A stretch of DNA of 48,695 nt, taken from Nitrospira sp. GTDB lineage: Bacteria; Nitrospirota; Nitrospiria; Nitrospirales; Nitrospiraceae. A model generated the notes under the pieces. The model ran no database searches. It was not told the origin of the DNA and saw nothing but the letters and a program-made list of their open reading frames with translations. Below, in pieces: positions 39,282 to 48,459 of the stretch (its first letter is position 1; every line of letters starts with the position of its first letter). The position numbers and the translations under genes were made by a program. The stretch spans positions 1-48,695 of the forward strand of contig JADYYH010000068.1 in assembly GCA_020853775.1 (NCBI GenBank), in the 5' to 3' direction.

Positions 39282-40516
39282 GTGCGTTTCCCCTGTGTGT
39301 TCCGTTCTGCTCCGGCCGGTGGATTCTCCTGGTTGGTCGGCACCGCCCCGCCCGATGGCCGGATCTCCACCTTACTGCCTTCGCGCAACTTTTCCGTGCC
39401 ATCGACCACCACGGTCTCGCCTGACGCCAGGCCGTTGTCGATCGAGGCGTCTTCACCCTGCGACACCCCCACGGTCACTGCGCGCACGCTGACCGTCTGT
39501 TCCGGATCGTTGACCACGTAGACAAATGTTCCCTTGGGGCCGCGTTGAATCGCTGCGGACGGCACCACAATCGCATCACGCTTGATGTCGAGCAGAAGGC
39601 GGGCATTCACAAACTGATTGGGGAACAGCGCGCTGTCGTCGTTCGGAAACACCGCCTTCAGGCGGACGGTCCCGGTGGTCGGGTCGATTTGATTGTCGAC
39701 GGTGAGCAAAGTCCCCGTCGCCAATTTGCGTTTCTGTTCGCGATCGAAAGCCTCCACGACCAAAGGTTTCCCGGCCTTGAGCCGTTCGAATACGGCCGGC
39801 AGATGATCTTCCGCTAAGGCAAAGACCACGGTGATCGGCTGCAATTGCGTAATCACCAGCAAGCCGTTGGGATCGTTCGCATGCACGATATTGCCCGCAT
39901 CCACCAGGCGCAACCCGACTCGCCCGTCGATCGGCGCCGTAATACTCGAATAGGTCAGCTGCAACTTGGCATTGTCGATCTGCCCCTGATCGGCCTTGAC
40001 GATACCCTCATACTGACGCACCAAGGCTTCCTGGGTATCGAGCTGCTGCTTGGGAATGAAGTTTTGTTTGTACAGGTCGCGATAGCGGTCGAAATCCAGT
40101 TGCGCATTTTTCAACTGCGCCTGGTCGCGCGCCATTTGCCCCTGGGCCTGGATCAGCTGCACTTCAAAGGGGCGCGGATCGATTTGCGCCAGTAGCTCAC
40201 CGTTGTGCACCAGCTGCCCTTCCTTGAAGAGCACGCGCATCAGCTGGCCGTCCACACGACTTTTTACCGTCACCGTATTCATCGGAATGACGGACCCTAA
40301 CCCGTTCAAATAAATGTTGATGTCGCCGCTTTTCGCCACCGCTGCCACGACTGGAGTATTGCGCGCGGCCACCGGTGGACGCTTCTCCGCGCGATTGGGT
40401 TGCGCTTCACCGGATCGAGTCATCAGAACGTAGGTTCCCACTGCCAGCAGGCAGGCCGCGGAGAGCCCGATCATCCATCGTTTCAAGAGTGTGGAAAATC
40501 TTACAGACTCAGCCAT
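39278..40516 (-). CDS. mdtA: RND efflux periplasmic adaptor, MdtA-like
   Basis: From the ATG at 40516 (AGGA about nine bases upstream) the adaptor has 412 residues: a membrane or signal segment ([15 protein letters not shown]), the half-motif lipoyl domain ([21 protein letters not shown]), a helical hairpin and beta-barrel ([33 protein letters not shown]). It links the RND subunits to an outer-membrane channel. A 7-bp hairpin at 40536-40558 lies just before the ribosome site. Confidence 0.9.
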   Translation of the reverse strand: MAESVRFSTLLKRWMIGLSAACLLAVGTYVLMTRSGEAQPNRAEKRPPVAARNTPVVAAVAKSGDINIYLNGLGSVIPMNTVTVKSRVDGQLMRVLFKEGQLVHNGELLAQIDPRPFEVQLIQAQGQMARDQAQLKNAQLDFDRYRDLYKQNFIPKQQLDTQEALVRQYEGIVKADQGQIDNAKLQLTYSSITAPIDGRVGLRLVDAGNIVHANDPNGLLVITQLQPITVVFALAEDHLPAVFERLKAGKPLVVEAFDREQKRKLATGTLLTVDNQIDPTTGTVRLKAVFPNDDSALFPNQFVNARLLLDIKRDAIVVPSAAIQRGPKGTFVYVVNDPEQTVSVRAVTVGVSQGEDASIDNGLASGETVVVDGTEKLREGSKVEIRPSGGAVPTNQENPPAGAERNTQGKRT

Positions 40517-40828
40517 CACGACTATCCTTCCGTCCCCCGGCATCTTGCGCCTGCCGGGCATATTCGCAACTCATGCGCCAGCGCTGCAGCAGCTGGGCAG
40601 AGAGCCCAACCTAACCTGCCACGAGTGCTGTGCGCCTGCGAAGCGGAGACCTCATCTCTGCCGTAGCTCGAACTTCTGCATCATACCCCATCCACCCTCA
40701 GGACCGCAGACCTGGCCCCGCATCATTCTAGTCGCCGGGAGACAGGCAGAAGTGACACGCTTCGTAAACAATTGATCGAGACCGGCTCTGGAGTAGGACC
40801 CTTATCAGGCCGAACCCGCTCTTCGAGG
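40517..40828. other. Leader/promoter region of the efflux operon
   Basis: No gene is visible between the LysR stop and the adaptor start. A perfect stem, CCCGGCA with TGCCGGG, at 40536-40558 is followed by the GGAAGGA ribosome site and could affect translation of the adaptor. No convincing promoter boxes or LysR-type dyads were found. Confidence 0.4.
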
Positions 40829-41737
40829 TCACCCGCCCGGTTTTCGCCGCCAGCGCCTGTTGACGACGATGCGCACCTGATCAGCCAGTGCCTGGGCCGC
40901 CCCGCTTCGGTACCCCCCCTTTTTCCATAAGAGCCCGAGGCCACGGCGAGGGGTGGGATGTTTGAGCGGAATGCCCCGCAGTCCGTCATGTCCTGCTAAT
41001 CCCAGAGACAGCCGTGGGAGCACGGTCGCCAACTTGCTGGTCTTCACCGTCGCAAGAATGCCTTCGATCGAATTCATTTCAACCGTCACCTTCGGCACGA
41101 TGCCCGCCTGCTCGAAACTGGCGTTCAATAACCGGCGCGTACAAAAGATGTCCGGCAGGAGCACCAGGGGCTCGTCAGCCAGGGAGGTCAGCGGGAGGTA
41201 ACGGCGCGTCGCAAAGCGATGCCTCGGTGAGGCGATCAAGACAAAATCTTCCTCGAAGAGCGGCTGGGCCTCCAACCGGTCGGAGCCGGCGGGAACAAAC
41301 CCGATGCCCAATTCCAATAACCCGCTCTTCACGCCGGCTTCGATATCCGGCCCGGACAGTTCATCGAGTTTCAGCGAGACCTGCGGGTGCAAGGTCGAAA
41401 ACCGGCCGACAATGTCAGGAACCAGGTAGGCATTGACCGTTTGGACCACGCCGACGGCAAGAGTGCCCCGCTGCAGCCCTTCCTCTTCGGCAATGGCGAC
41501 TTGCGCCAGTTCCATTTCCCGCAACGCGCGCCGGGCATGTTCACGAAAGATCGATCCGGCCCGCGTCAGCTGAACCGACCGTCCCGCCCGGTCGAAGAGC
41601 GGCACGCCGACTTCCTGCTCCAACTGTTTGATCTGGGCGGACAAGGCCGGCTGAGAGACCGGCAGTCCCTCGGCCGCTTTCGTAAAATGTAGCGCGTCGG
41701 CCACCGCGAGAAAATACCGAAGATGGCGGAATTCCAT
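40829..41737 (-). CDS. LysR-family transcriptional regulator
   Basis: The ATG at 41737 gives 302 residues. The N-terminal winged helix (MEFRHLRYFLAVADALHF, SQPALSAQIKQLEQEVG) and the effector-binding domain (GTLAVGVVQTVNAYLVPDIV, LELGIGFVPAG) place it near CynR-like regulators. It reads in the same direction as the efflux operon 312 bases downstream and is divergent from the MOSC genes, so either could be its target. A dyad lies in the divergent gap. Confidence 0.92.
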   Translation of the reverse strand: MEFRHLRYFLAVADALHFTKAAEGLPVSQPALSAQIKQLEQEVGVPLFDRAGRSVQLTRAGSIFREHARRALREMELAQVAIAEEEGLQRGTLAVGVVQTVNAYLVPDIVGRFSTLHPQVSLKLDELSGPDIEAGVKSGLLELGIGFVPAGSDRLEAQPLFEEDFVLIASPRHRFATRRYLPLTSLADEPLVLLPDIFCTRRLLNASFEQAGIVPKVTVEMNSIEGILATVKTSKLATVLPRLSLGLAGHDGLRGIPLKHPTPRRGLGLLWKKGGYRSGAAQALADQVRIVVNRRWRRKPGG

Positions 41738-41761
41738 GCTCCGTCTTATCATAACTAGAAG

Positions 41762-41776
41762 TGATTGATCTAATCA
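41762..41776. promoter_or_regulatory. LysR-type operator dyad
   Basis: TGATTGATCTAATCA has 5-base inverted arms and fits the T-N11-A pattern of LysR boxes. It lies in the gap between the divergent LysR and MOSC genes, close to a possible promoter for the latter (TTGACG at 41788-41793, TAGGGT at 41812-41817, spacer 18). Confidence 0.5.
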
Positions 41777-41849
41777 GAACAAACACTTTGACGCCTCGAC
41801 CGGCCTGGCACTAGGGTGAGCGCGGTGTAAGGATCATATGGAGGAGCTC

Positions 41850-42674
41850 ATGACCACTGTGCCATCTCAGCTTGTCGGTACCCTCGCTACAGTATGGCGC
41901 TACCCGGTCAAGTCCATGCGGGGAGAAGAATTGAACTCCGCGGAAATCACCCCCCGAGGCCTAAGAGGCGATCGAGGGTATGCGGTGATCGATGCAGAGA
42001 CCGGCAAGGTCGCCAGCGCCAAACATCCGAAAAAATGGGGCCGGTTGTTCGACTGTCACGCCCGACTGGAGCCGGGCCGCACAGACCTCCACGAGGCACC
42101 GGTGGCTGTCATGTTGCCAGACGGAACCTGGGCGACGAGCGGCACCGCAGACATGGACGAGCAACTGTCGGCTCTCTTTGGCCGAACTGTGCGCTTGACT
42201 GCTGCGGTTCCCGCCATCCCGCAACTCGAAGAATTTTGGCCCGACGTATCGGGACGTGCCAGACAAAATACGGTGACCGAAGAAGCCATGCCGGCCGGCA
42301 CCTTCTTCGATGGGGCGCTCGTCCACCTCATGACGACTGCCACCCTCGATGCGCTCCGGAGGGTGTACCAGGAAGGCCGGTTTGAAGTGCGGCGGTTCCG
42401 ACCCAACCTCGTGGTAGCATCACGCCATGGGGAGCCTCAGTTCGCGGAGAATGAGTGGATCGACCGCACGTTGGCGATCGGCAAGGAACTCCGACTGAAG
42501 ATCACTGGGCCTTGCGCCCGGTGTGTGATGACCACCCTCCCCCAGGGAGACCTGCCTGAGGATTCCGGCATCCTTCGGACCGCCGTGCAACATAATCGAG
42601 CTGCCGTGGGTGTTTATGCCACGGTCCTTGTCCCCGGCCGAGTCATGCGGGGAGACCAGGTCCGGCTGCTCTAA
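41850..42674 (+). CDS. MOSC-domain protein, YcbX-like
   Basis: The ATG at 41850 with GGAGG five bases before is preferred over 41838; 274 residues. An N-terminal MOSC_N beta-barrel (VWRYPVKSMRGEELNSAEIT, RGDRGYAVID) precedes a MOSC domain with the conserved cysteine motif GPCARCVMTTLPQGDLP (C222, C225). MOSC proteins carry sulfur on a cysteine or bind molybdenum cofactor; YcbX reduces N-hydroxylated compounds with a molybdenum centre. The electron partner, often a fused ferredoxin, is absent here. Confidence 0.9.
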   Translation: MTTVPSQLVGTLATVWRYPVKSMRGEELNSAEITPRGLRGDRGYAVIDAETGKVASAKHPKKWGRLFDCHARLEPGRTDLHEAPVAVMLPDGTWATSGTADMDEQLSALFGRTVRLTAAVPAIPQLEEFWPDVSGRARQNTVTEEAMPAGTFFDGALVHLMTTATLDALRRVYQEGRFEVRRFRPNLVVASRHGEPQFAENEWIDRTLAIGKELRLKITGPCARCVMTTLPQGDLPEDSGILRTAVQHNRAAVGVYATVLVPGRVMRGDQVRLL

Positions 42675-42728
42675 TCGGGAACTTCATTGATAACGGCATT
42701 CCACGCTCGTAGCTAAAGGACATCCGGT

Positions 42729-43436
42729 ATGACGACCGGACTCATACAATCGATTCAGGTGGGTCTTCCTCACACGGCACTATCCGACCCCGCCCACAAT
42801 CCGGCCCAGCCATCCTGGACCACCGGCATCTTCAAGCGTCCCGTTCGCGGACCCGTCCAGCTGCAGCGGCAGAACCTGGAGGGTGACGGCCAGGCAGATC
42901 TGATCCACCATGGTGGCCTCGACAAGGCCGTATGCGTGTATCCCTCCGAGCACTGGTTCCACTGGAGCGGCATTCTTCCGCAGCGGCAGATGCTCGGAGG
43001 CGAGTTCGGTGAAAATTTCACCCTCGAAGGACTGACGGAAGCCGACGTCTGCATTGGAGATATCTTTTCAGTGGGGTCTGCCGTCGTGCAAATCTCTCAA
43101 CCCCGCCAGCCCTGCTGGAAACTGGCCCGGCGCTGGCAGATCAAGAATCTGGCGGTGCAGGTCCAAGAGACCGGATTCACGGGATGGTATTTTCGCGTCC
43201 TGCAGGAAGGGCTCGTCGAATCGAATACGTCCCTGTGTTTGATCGATCGGCCCTACCCCGAATGGACCGTCAGCACAGCCAATCGGATCATGCATCAGGA
43301 GCAGGACAATCTGAGAGCCGCTGAGCATTTGAGCCTCTGCCCCCTGCTGTCCTCAAGTTGGCAACACTCGTTGCGGCAACGCAGCCGGCAGCACAAGGGG
43401 CCGGATCCGCAGCAACGACAATTCGGCAATCCTTAA
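42729..43436 (+). CDS. MOSC-domain protein, YiiM-like
   Basis: The 235-residue protein has the YiiM layout: GIFKRPVRGPVQLQ, the DGQADLIHHGGLDKAVCVYP motif, GGEFGENF, a conserved cysteine C129 in QPRQPCWKL and a C-terminal helical 3-alpha domain. It probably carries molybdenum cofactor and reduces hydroxylated bases or oximes. It follows another MOSC gene by 54 bases in the same direction, so both are likely cotranscribed. Confidence 0.9.
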   Translation: MTTGLIQSIQVGLPHTALSDPAHNPAQPSWTTGIFKRPVRGPVQLQRQNLEGDGQADLIHHGGLDKAVCVYPSEHWFHWSGILPQRQMLGGEFGENFTLEGLTEADVCIGDIFSVGSAVVQISQPRQPCWKLARRWQIKNLAVQVQETGFTGWYFRVLQEGLVESNTSLCLIDRPYPEWTVSTANRIMHQEQDNLRAAEHLSLCPLLSSSWQHSLRQRSRQHKGPDPQQRQFGNP

Positions 43437-43468
43437 TTCTTCACCATCACTCATCCCCGGGAGGTCTT

Positions 43469-43807
43469 ATGACACGTCTGATTCTATCCGCTTGCACTGT
43501 GGCCCTTGGCGCAACACTGACCATGAGTGCCTGGAGCGCCGCTGAAAATGTGACCACCATCAACATCCTGTCTCCGCGCAACGGCGACTCCGTGCCGGAA
43601 ACGTTCGAAATCAAATATGAGATTTTGAATGCGCCGGATGGGAATCATGCTCACGTCTATCTGGATGGCGCCTATCAGAAGGGGTTCAAGGGCACATTCA
43701 CGCAAGTGCCCAAAGGCGAACATACCATTACGGTCAAAATCGCCGATCACGATCACAAAGATGCAGGAACAGCGACAGACAGCGTCACGGTGAAGGTCAG
43801 GGAGTAG
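43469..43807 (+). CDS. Small exported Ig-like protein
   Basis: The ATG at 43469 has GGGAGG before it; the longer frame from 43358 overlaps the YiiM-like gene and is rejected. The 112 residues start with a signal peptide (cleavage near AWSAAEN) followed by one beta-sandwich domain (INILSPRNGDSVPETFEIKY, HAHVYLDGAYQKGF, KGEHTITVKIADHDH) resembling DUF4399-type or Big-like domains. Several histidines could bind metal. Function is unknown. Confidence 0.75.
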   Translation: MTRLILSACTVALGATLTMSAWSAAENVTTINILSPRNGDSVPETFEIKYEILNAPDGNHAHVYLDGAYQKGFKGTFTQVPKGEHTITVKIADHDHKDAGTATDSVTVKVRE

Positions 43808-43869
43808 GAGGGACGCGTCGCGGGTGCAGGGGCCGCCTGACACGACGCGGGTTTCAGGCTCGCACGGCA

Positions 43870-43898
43870 GGAAGGCGGCCCACCGTCCGCCGCCTTCC
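43870..43898. terminator. Hairpin terminator between convergent genes
   Basis: A perfect 10-bp GC-rich stem (GGAAGGCGGC with GCCGCCTTCC) with a nine-base loop lies between the Ig-like gene (+) and the exported protein gene (-). There is no T run on either strand, so efficiency is uncertain. Confidence 0.55.
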
Positions 43899-43915
43899 TC
43901 ACCAGTGCTCAGCGG

Positions 43916-44599
43916 CTATTGCCCGCCCTGTGTCGACGCACGGGTGGACGAGCTCTGCAGATCCATTTCAAACACGACCGGACTGTCGGGATTTTTCGGG
44001 TCGATCCGGAGGGGCATCATGTCGGCCGCGAGTTTCACCAGCGGCACCGCCACAATGTGCGGAGCCTTCTCCGATGGATTCGAATGGAGCGCAATACGAA
44101 CGCTCTTCGGCCGCTGGCTGGGCGCTACCTGCGCGAGCACATCCTTGCCCATAAACCCGACCAGCATGCCGCTGCCGTCAGCCAGCTTATGAACCTCGTA
44201 CGCACTCGTCGAAGAAGACACCCGGTCCAGAGCCAGATCCGGACTCTGCGTCACCAGAGCGAGTCCCAGAAATTTGGGCAGGATAAAGCCGAAGGTCCCT
44301 GTCGGCGCTTGCGAAAACATCACTTTCGAGGTGGAGGCGCCCAGTTCGGCGACTCCGTTCTTGCTGCGTAACTGGCGACGCAGGTCCACTTCATTTCCCG
44401 GCGTGTCGATCATCACAACCGAAGGGGCCGCCTTTTGAACCGGCAAGACTTCCGTTTTGCCTCCACCCGGGCTGGTACCTCCACGTGCAGCGTTGAGAGG
44501 GGCGGGCAGAAATCCTGTGAGGAAGAGTCCCACCAAGCCCACGGCCGCTAGGTAACGGATCGGCGCATGAAACGTCATTCGAGCGATGAAATCACACAT
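43916..44599 (-). CDS. Exported protein of unknown function
   Basis: The 227-residue protein has a signal peptide (LAAVGLVGLFLTGFLP, cleavage near LNAARG), a low-complexity glycine stretch, and a domain without familiar motifs (FGFILPKFLGLALVTQSPDL, AYEVHKLADGSGMLVGFMGK). Starts at 44599 (AGGAG very close) and 44578 are both possible. The region is open and codon use looks like its neighbours, so it is a real gene, but I do not recognise the family. Confidence 0.7.
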   Translation of the reverse strand: MCDFIARMTFHAPIRYLAAVGLVGLFLTGFLPAPLNAARGGTSPGGGKTEVLPVQKAAPSVVMIDTPGNEVDLRRQLRSKNGVAELGASTSKVMFSQAPTGTFGFILPKFLGLALVTQSPDLALDRVSSSTSAYEVHKLADGSGMLVGFMGKDVLAQVAPSQRPKSVRIALHSNPSEKAPHIVAVPLVKLAADMMPLRIDPKNPDSPVVFEMDLQSSSTRASTQGGQ

Positions 44600-44691
44600 A
44601 ACTCCTGATCCTCCTGAACAAGCGAGCTGTCGTTCCGGAGGATTCTAAGAAGCCGACTCACGAAAATCAAACAGGAAGGGGGAAATTCGCC

Positions 44692-45132
44692 TCACGGATA
44701 GAAACTGATCCGGCGTCCGGCAATGGCCTGCGCGACGGATGCCAGAATCTGTTCCCGCTCCGCCGGTTTCTCCAGGAACTCCACAATGCCCTGCCGTCGC
44801 AACGAGGAGGCCAATGGCTCGTCATGATACCCGGTCAACACGATGACCGGGAGAGAAGGATATTGGGCGCGGAAATAGGTGATCGCCTCCACGCCATTGA
44901 TGCGCGGCATACGGATGTCGCAGATGATCGCATCCAGCATCAGCGGATTGTCGCCGCTGTTCAACACTTCAACGGCCTTGCCGCCGTCATCCGCTTCCTC
45001 CACATCGTACCCCGCCTGCGTCAGCATCATGCGAAGCAGACTGCGGATCGAGGCTTCATCATCCACCACCAAGACCCGTCCCAGGCTGACCTTGTCGCCC
45101 GTGCTGAGTCCGAACGGCCATGCCATTCCCAT
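44692..45132 (-). CDS. Single-domain response regulator
   Basis: The ATG at 45132 follows GGGAGGG by five bases; 146 residues. A short N-terminal extension precedes one receiver domain: VLVVDDEASIRSLLRMML, the phosphoacceptor D72 in ICDIRMPRINGVEAI, LTGYHDE and the C-terminal lysine in EFLEKPAER. No output domain follows, so it signals by protein contact. No kinase is adjacent; the nearest orphan candidate in the window is the hybrid kinase at 4199. Confidence 0.88.
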   Translation of the reverse strand: MGMAWPFGLSTGDKVSLGRVLVVDDEASIRSLLRMMLTQAGYDVEEADDGGKAVEVLNSGDNPLMLDAIICDIRMPRINGVEAITYFRAQYPSLPVIVLTGYHDEPLASSLRRQGIVEFLEKPAEREQILASVAQAIAGRRISFYP

Positions 45133-45469
45133 GGTGTCCCTCCCTTCGCCAGACGCATTTGCTCCCTCCGTTGGCGATGCAAGGACAAGACCGTTCAGCG
45201 ATGACAATGGACACTATCGATTCAACAGGTTAGCGAGCGGCGTTTTCGATCTATCGCCTAACAGCTTCTTTTGGAGTGGTGGAATCACACCACCCCGGTG
45301 CATATGCACCATCGCTTCCGGGCGAGCTATGGCTGAGTGGGCAAGCGGCTCAGGAATGAGGATGGCCAGGCGCGGCATCACCGCGTGCTGTTACACAGGA
45401 AAGACAGCGGGGCAGGACCGATATCAGACCAGGCTCTCATGAGAGTGGTTCATCACATCGCTCATGGCT
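45133..45469. other. Intergenic region with short dyads, no gene
   Basis: No credible coding frame. Two dyads lie close together: GTGGTG-GAATCA-CACCAC at 45276-45293 and the 14-bp palindrome GGTGCATATGCACC at 45297-45310. They could be operators for the response regulator gene upstream in its promoter region or part of a terminator for the DUF1328 gene; the sequence does not decide. Confidence 0.4.
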
Positions 45470-45649
45470 TCACGCCGTGAGCTTACGCGCAACCACCACA
45501 CCAGATATGGCGAAGGTCAGGACAATCGCCAGGAAGATGTAAAACAGTATCTCGGCCACATCAGACGCGCTCTCCGCAATGCCTGTAAATCTAAATGCCG
45601 CAGCGACCATGGCGAGGACGAAAAATATTGCCGCCCATTTGAGAAACAT
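45470..45649 (-). CDS. DUF1328 small membrane protein
   Basis: From the ATG at 45649 (GGAGG five bases upstream) the protein has 59 residues: MFLKWAAIFFVLAMVAAAF, then FTGIAESASDVAEILFYIFL and a second membrane helix. This is the DUF1328/YtjA pattern, small inner-membrane proteins often linked to envelope or general stress. No partner gene is nearby. Confidence 0.88.
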   Translation of the reverse strand: MFLKWAAIFFVLAMVAAAFRFTGIAESASDVAEILFYIFLAIVLTFAISGVVVARKLTA

Positions 45650-45690
45650 AGCTACCTCCATGGCTGACATTCTGAGCTCCGCACCCGACA

Positions 45691-46272
45691 TTACCGCAAG
45701 GCTCGTTCACTCAGAATCTCTGTATACAATTGGCAGTACCGGTCGGCCTGCGCTTCAAGAGAAAAATGTCTCAGGGCGTATTGGCGGCAGTTTGCACCCA
45801 GTGCCATTCCGCGTTCAGGGTTCTGTAGCAATTCCAACAAGGCCGCACCCAACGCGCCCGCCTCGCCGGACGGTACCAGCAAGCCAGTCTGACAATGCTG
45901 AATCATGTCGGGAATCCCTCCGACATCAAAACCCACCGCCGGCGTGCCGCAGGCCATCGATTCGAGCACCGTATTCGGCAGGTTGTCCTGCAACGAGGGG
46001 ATCACCAGCAAATCGGCCGCGCTGTAAATGTTGGAGAGCAATCGATCGCTGTTGATGTGTCCGAGGTAGGAATGGGGGATGTGATGCCCGAGGTCGGGGC
46101 TATGATGACCCACCGTGACGAGATGCAGTTCGGGGATCAAGGTGCGGATATGCTCCAGGGCCCGCACCAGCACTTCGAAACCTTTCCGGAACAGCGGGAG
46201 CCCATCGGCAACAAACAGGATCACCTTCGCTTGGGGGGGGAATGCCGAAGACCTCTCTGGCGCGTCCGACAT
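45691..46272 (-). CDS. Glycosyltransferase GT4, C-terminal part after frameshift
   Basis: This frame carries the nucleotide-sugar-binding half of a GT4 glycosyltransferase: AKVILFVADG, the VGHHSPDLG loop, and the donor motif PSLQDNLPNTVLESMACGTP. The start called at 46272 is artificial; the homologous reading joins the upstream frame at the G8 tract (46233-46240, + strand). With seven instead of eight G, FGIPPQAKVILF reads through in one frame. Confidence 0.8.
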   Translation of the reverse strand: MSDAPERSSAFPPQAKVILFVADGLPLFRKGFEVLVRALEHIRTLIPELHLVTVGHHSPDLGHHIPHSYLGHINSDRLLSNIYSAADLLVIPSLQDNLPNTVLESMACGTPAVGFDVGGIPDMIQHCQTGLLVPSGEAGALGAALLELLQNPERGMALGANCRQYALRHFSLEAQADRYCQLYTEILSERALR

Positions 46273-47053
46273 CGCGAGGCGAAAACTCGGTGAGGTCGAG
46301 GCCAGAGGGAATCACCGATACGGGGAAACGGCCCAGGATCGGGCTGCACCGGACCTTCTCGGCGAGCCACGTGCTCGGAGTGGCAAAATGTATCTGCTCC
46401 GCGGAGAGTTGATCAAACAGCGATTTCTTGCGCGTCCAGATTTCATGAGAGAGATCATTCGGTCCCGCGGCCACCAGTTGAGGACAGTCCCCGCATTGAC
46501 GGAGATAGCGGCCGCACCCCAGATCATAATGGCAGCCGCTCGTAAACGCATTCATGTCATGCAGCGTCCACACGACGCGCGTGTTCTTCGAAAAGGCCCC
46601 GAAGAAGGAGGGATAATCCACAAAGTCCGCGATCCAATGCAGGTTGAGAATGTCATAGGGCGGGAGTTTCGACAGGATGTCGGTGCCATATTCCGAGCGA
46701 TCGGTCCGGAAGGGTTCAACTGTATGGCTGTCGGGAGGGATGGCCGGACGGAGCTTGCGTTCAATGTGTTCACGCCGGATGCGGCGCTCGGCTCGTTCGC
46801 AGAAGGTGGTGGCCGGTTCGAATCTGATCACGGACCCGTCCGAGGTCCGTGCTTCGCGGACAACCATGGAAGAATCGATGCCTACCCGCCGCAAGCCGTC
46901 ATGGAGCCGATAGGCCGCGCGGGCTGCGCCGCCGGCGACGTCGTAGGTGCTGAGATGCACGACTTTGTGGGGACGAAACGAAGCACTGCGGCTAACCGTG
47001 ATATCGTCTTGTTCCTGGCCGTCGAGTTCAAGGGGAGTGGTGCTTCTGGACAT
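46100..47053 (-). CDS. Glycosyltransferase GT4, N-terminal part, frameshifted
   Basis: From the ATG at 47053 (GAGG about eight bases upstream) the frame encodes the acceptor half of a GT4 enzyme: HLSTYDVAGGAARAAYRLH, LNLHWIADFVDY, WTLHDMNAFTSGCHYD with a cysteine cluster (CGRYLRQCGDCP), and SVIPSGLDL. After FGIPPPS, coded by the eight-C run (G8 on the + strand at 46233-46240), the remaining residues lose homology. Repaired, the gene spans 47053 to 45691, about 453 residues, and would add a sugar to a surface polysaccharide. The neighbouring Wzt-type ATPase fits that role. Confidence 0.8.
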   Translation of the reverse strand: MSRSTTPLELDGQEQDDITVSRSASFRPHKVVHLSTYDVAGGAARAAYRLHDGLRRVGIDSSMVVREARTSDGSVIRFEPATTFCERAERRIRREHIERKLRPAIPPDSHTVEPFRTDRSEYGTDILSKLPPYDILNLHWIADFVDYPSFFGAFSKNTRVVWTLHDMNAFTSGCHYDLGCGRYLRQCGDCPQLVAAGPNDLSHEIWTRKKSLFDQLSAEQIHFATPSTWLAEKVRCSPILGRFPVSVIPSGLDLTEFSPRDVGRAREVFGIPPPSEGDPVCCRWAPAVPERFRSAGAGPGAYPHLDPRTASRHGGSS

Positions 47054-47196
47054 GATCGGGTCCTCTATTCATCTTCCACCATGTTGCTGAGGAAAATGTC
47101 GTGGGATGAGTCCCGATCATGCCTGCTCGCGTCTCCACGCTCCACTAGGCATATCCCGAGGAATGACGCGATGCACGCCCCCGTCGATCCGCCCCT

Positions 47197-48459
47197 TCAA
47201 ACCAACGACTGCACATCATCCCGGACCGTCTGCGTCCAATCATATTTGATCAACACACACTTACCTCGCCAGTTGGGAGGATAACTTTTGCCTGTCCCGT
47301 AAAAGTCTCCATCCACCACCGATAACAGGCTGGCGTTATGCACCCAATCCTGCACCTCTTTGTCACTTTCGACGTAGGACATCACATAATACCGCCCGCC
47401 TGAGAGGGGCCATTCGGGAACCCGGAACTCAATGAAACCCTCTCCGGACAAATCGAGCGGTAACGGGTTCACGAGATCGGTGGACATGAGAAAATACGCC
47501 GTCCCATAGGGATCGCCGATTCGAGCATGTAACGAGAGCTCCACGCGGCATCGCCGGATGATCTTTTCCGGCAGGCATCGATAGTGCCATCGCACAATCG
47601 TCTCTCGCCCGCAGATGGCCGATGCGGAGACCTGGCGATGCTGATCGAGCACCTCGATGGCCGTCGCAATGACCTGTCCCTTGCCTTGCCTGTCAGAGCG
47701 TGCCTCCAACTGATTGGTCGCCAAATCGGCAGTCATGCCTGCATAGGCCTGCACGACATCCCGAGCCGGCCCTGTGACGGCCACACGTCCCTGCGACAGG
47801 AACAGCGCACGCTGGCAGAGGTTCTCGATGATCGGCAGATTGTGACTGACCACCAGGACCGTCCGACCGCCCCGACTGGCCTGCCGCATCTTTCCTAAAC
47901 ATTTCTGTTGAAAGCCGGCATCGCCGACGGCCAGGACTTCATCCACGATGAGGATGTCGGGCTCAAAATGGGCGGCTACGGAAAAGGCCAAGCGGACATA
48001 CATCCCACTCGAATACCGTTTCACCGGCGTGTCGATAAACTCCTCGATGCCCGCAAAATCAATGATCTCCTCTAATCTGGCGGCGATCTCGGCGCGGCGC
48101 ATGCCGAGAATGGATCCGTTCAGGAAAATATTTTCGCGCCCCGTCAGCTCGGGGTGAAACCCCGTGTCGACCTCGAGAAGCGAACCGACGCGGCCATAGA
48201 TATCGGCACTGCCCGACGTCGGCGCCGTGATTCTCGACAGGATTTTGAGGAGGATGCTTTTTCCGGCCCCGTTATGCCCGATAATGCCGAACACTTCCCC
48301 CGACGTCACGTCGAAGGAGATATCCGTCAGGGCAGCAAATTCTCTTCCCTTCCCGGCGTCCTCCGAACGGCTCGGCTTCCACCAGCACAGCGCAGCTGCG
48401 ACACGATCTCGGAGCGTATCGTGACGCGCCGGCTGGCCCAGGACATAGCGTTTGGTCAA
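47197..48459 (-). CDS. Polysaccharide ABC transporter ATPase, Wzt-like
   Basis: The frame begins at a TTG (48459) and has 420 residues. It has Walker A GHNGAGKSILLK (Ile where Thr is usual), the signature YSSGMYVRLAFSVA, Walker B PDILIVDEVLAVGD and the H-loop VVSHN, then a C-terminal domain of about 170 residues of the Wzt carbohydrate-binding type. It should power export of an O-antigen or similar glycan and select finished chains. The true start is probably ATG 48490: MGNVAISVDHL reads in a second frame and would join TKRYVLGQ if one base near 48460 were removed. The permease gene is not in the window. Confidence 0.85.
   Translation of the reverse strand: MTKRYVLGQPARHDTLRDRVAAALCWWKPSRSEDAGKGREFAALTDISFDVTSGEVFGIIGHNGAGKSILLKILSRITAPTSGSADIYGRVGSLLEVDTGFHPELTGRENIFLNGSILGMRRAEIAARLEEIIDFAGIEEFIDTPVKRYSSGMYVRLAFSVAAHFEPDILIVDEVLAVGDAGFQQKCLGKMRQASRGGRTVLVVSHNLPIIENLCQRALFLSQGRVAVTGPARDVVQAYAGMTADLATNQLEARSDRQGKGQVIATAIEVLDQHRQVSASAICGRETIVRWHYRCLPEKIIRRCRVELSLHARIGDPYGTAYFLMSTDLVNPLPLDLSGEGFIEFRVPEWPLSGGRYYVMSYVESDKEVQDWVHNASLLSVVDGDFYGTGKSYPPNWRGKCVLIKYDWTQTVRDDVQSLV

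Noticed and set aside
45297-45310. GGTGCATATGCACC palindrome as part of a repeat or CRISPR array
   Set aside because: It occurs once here; no spaced repeats or cas genes are present in the window.
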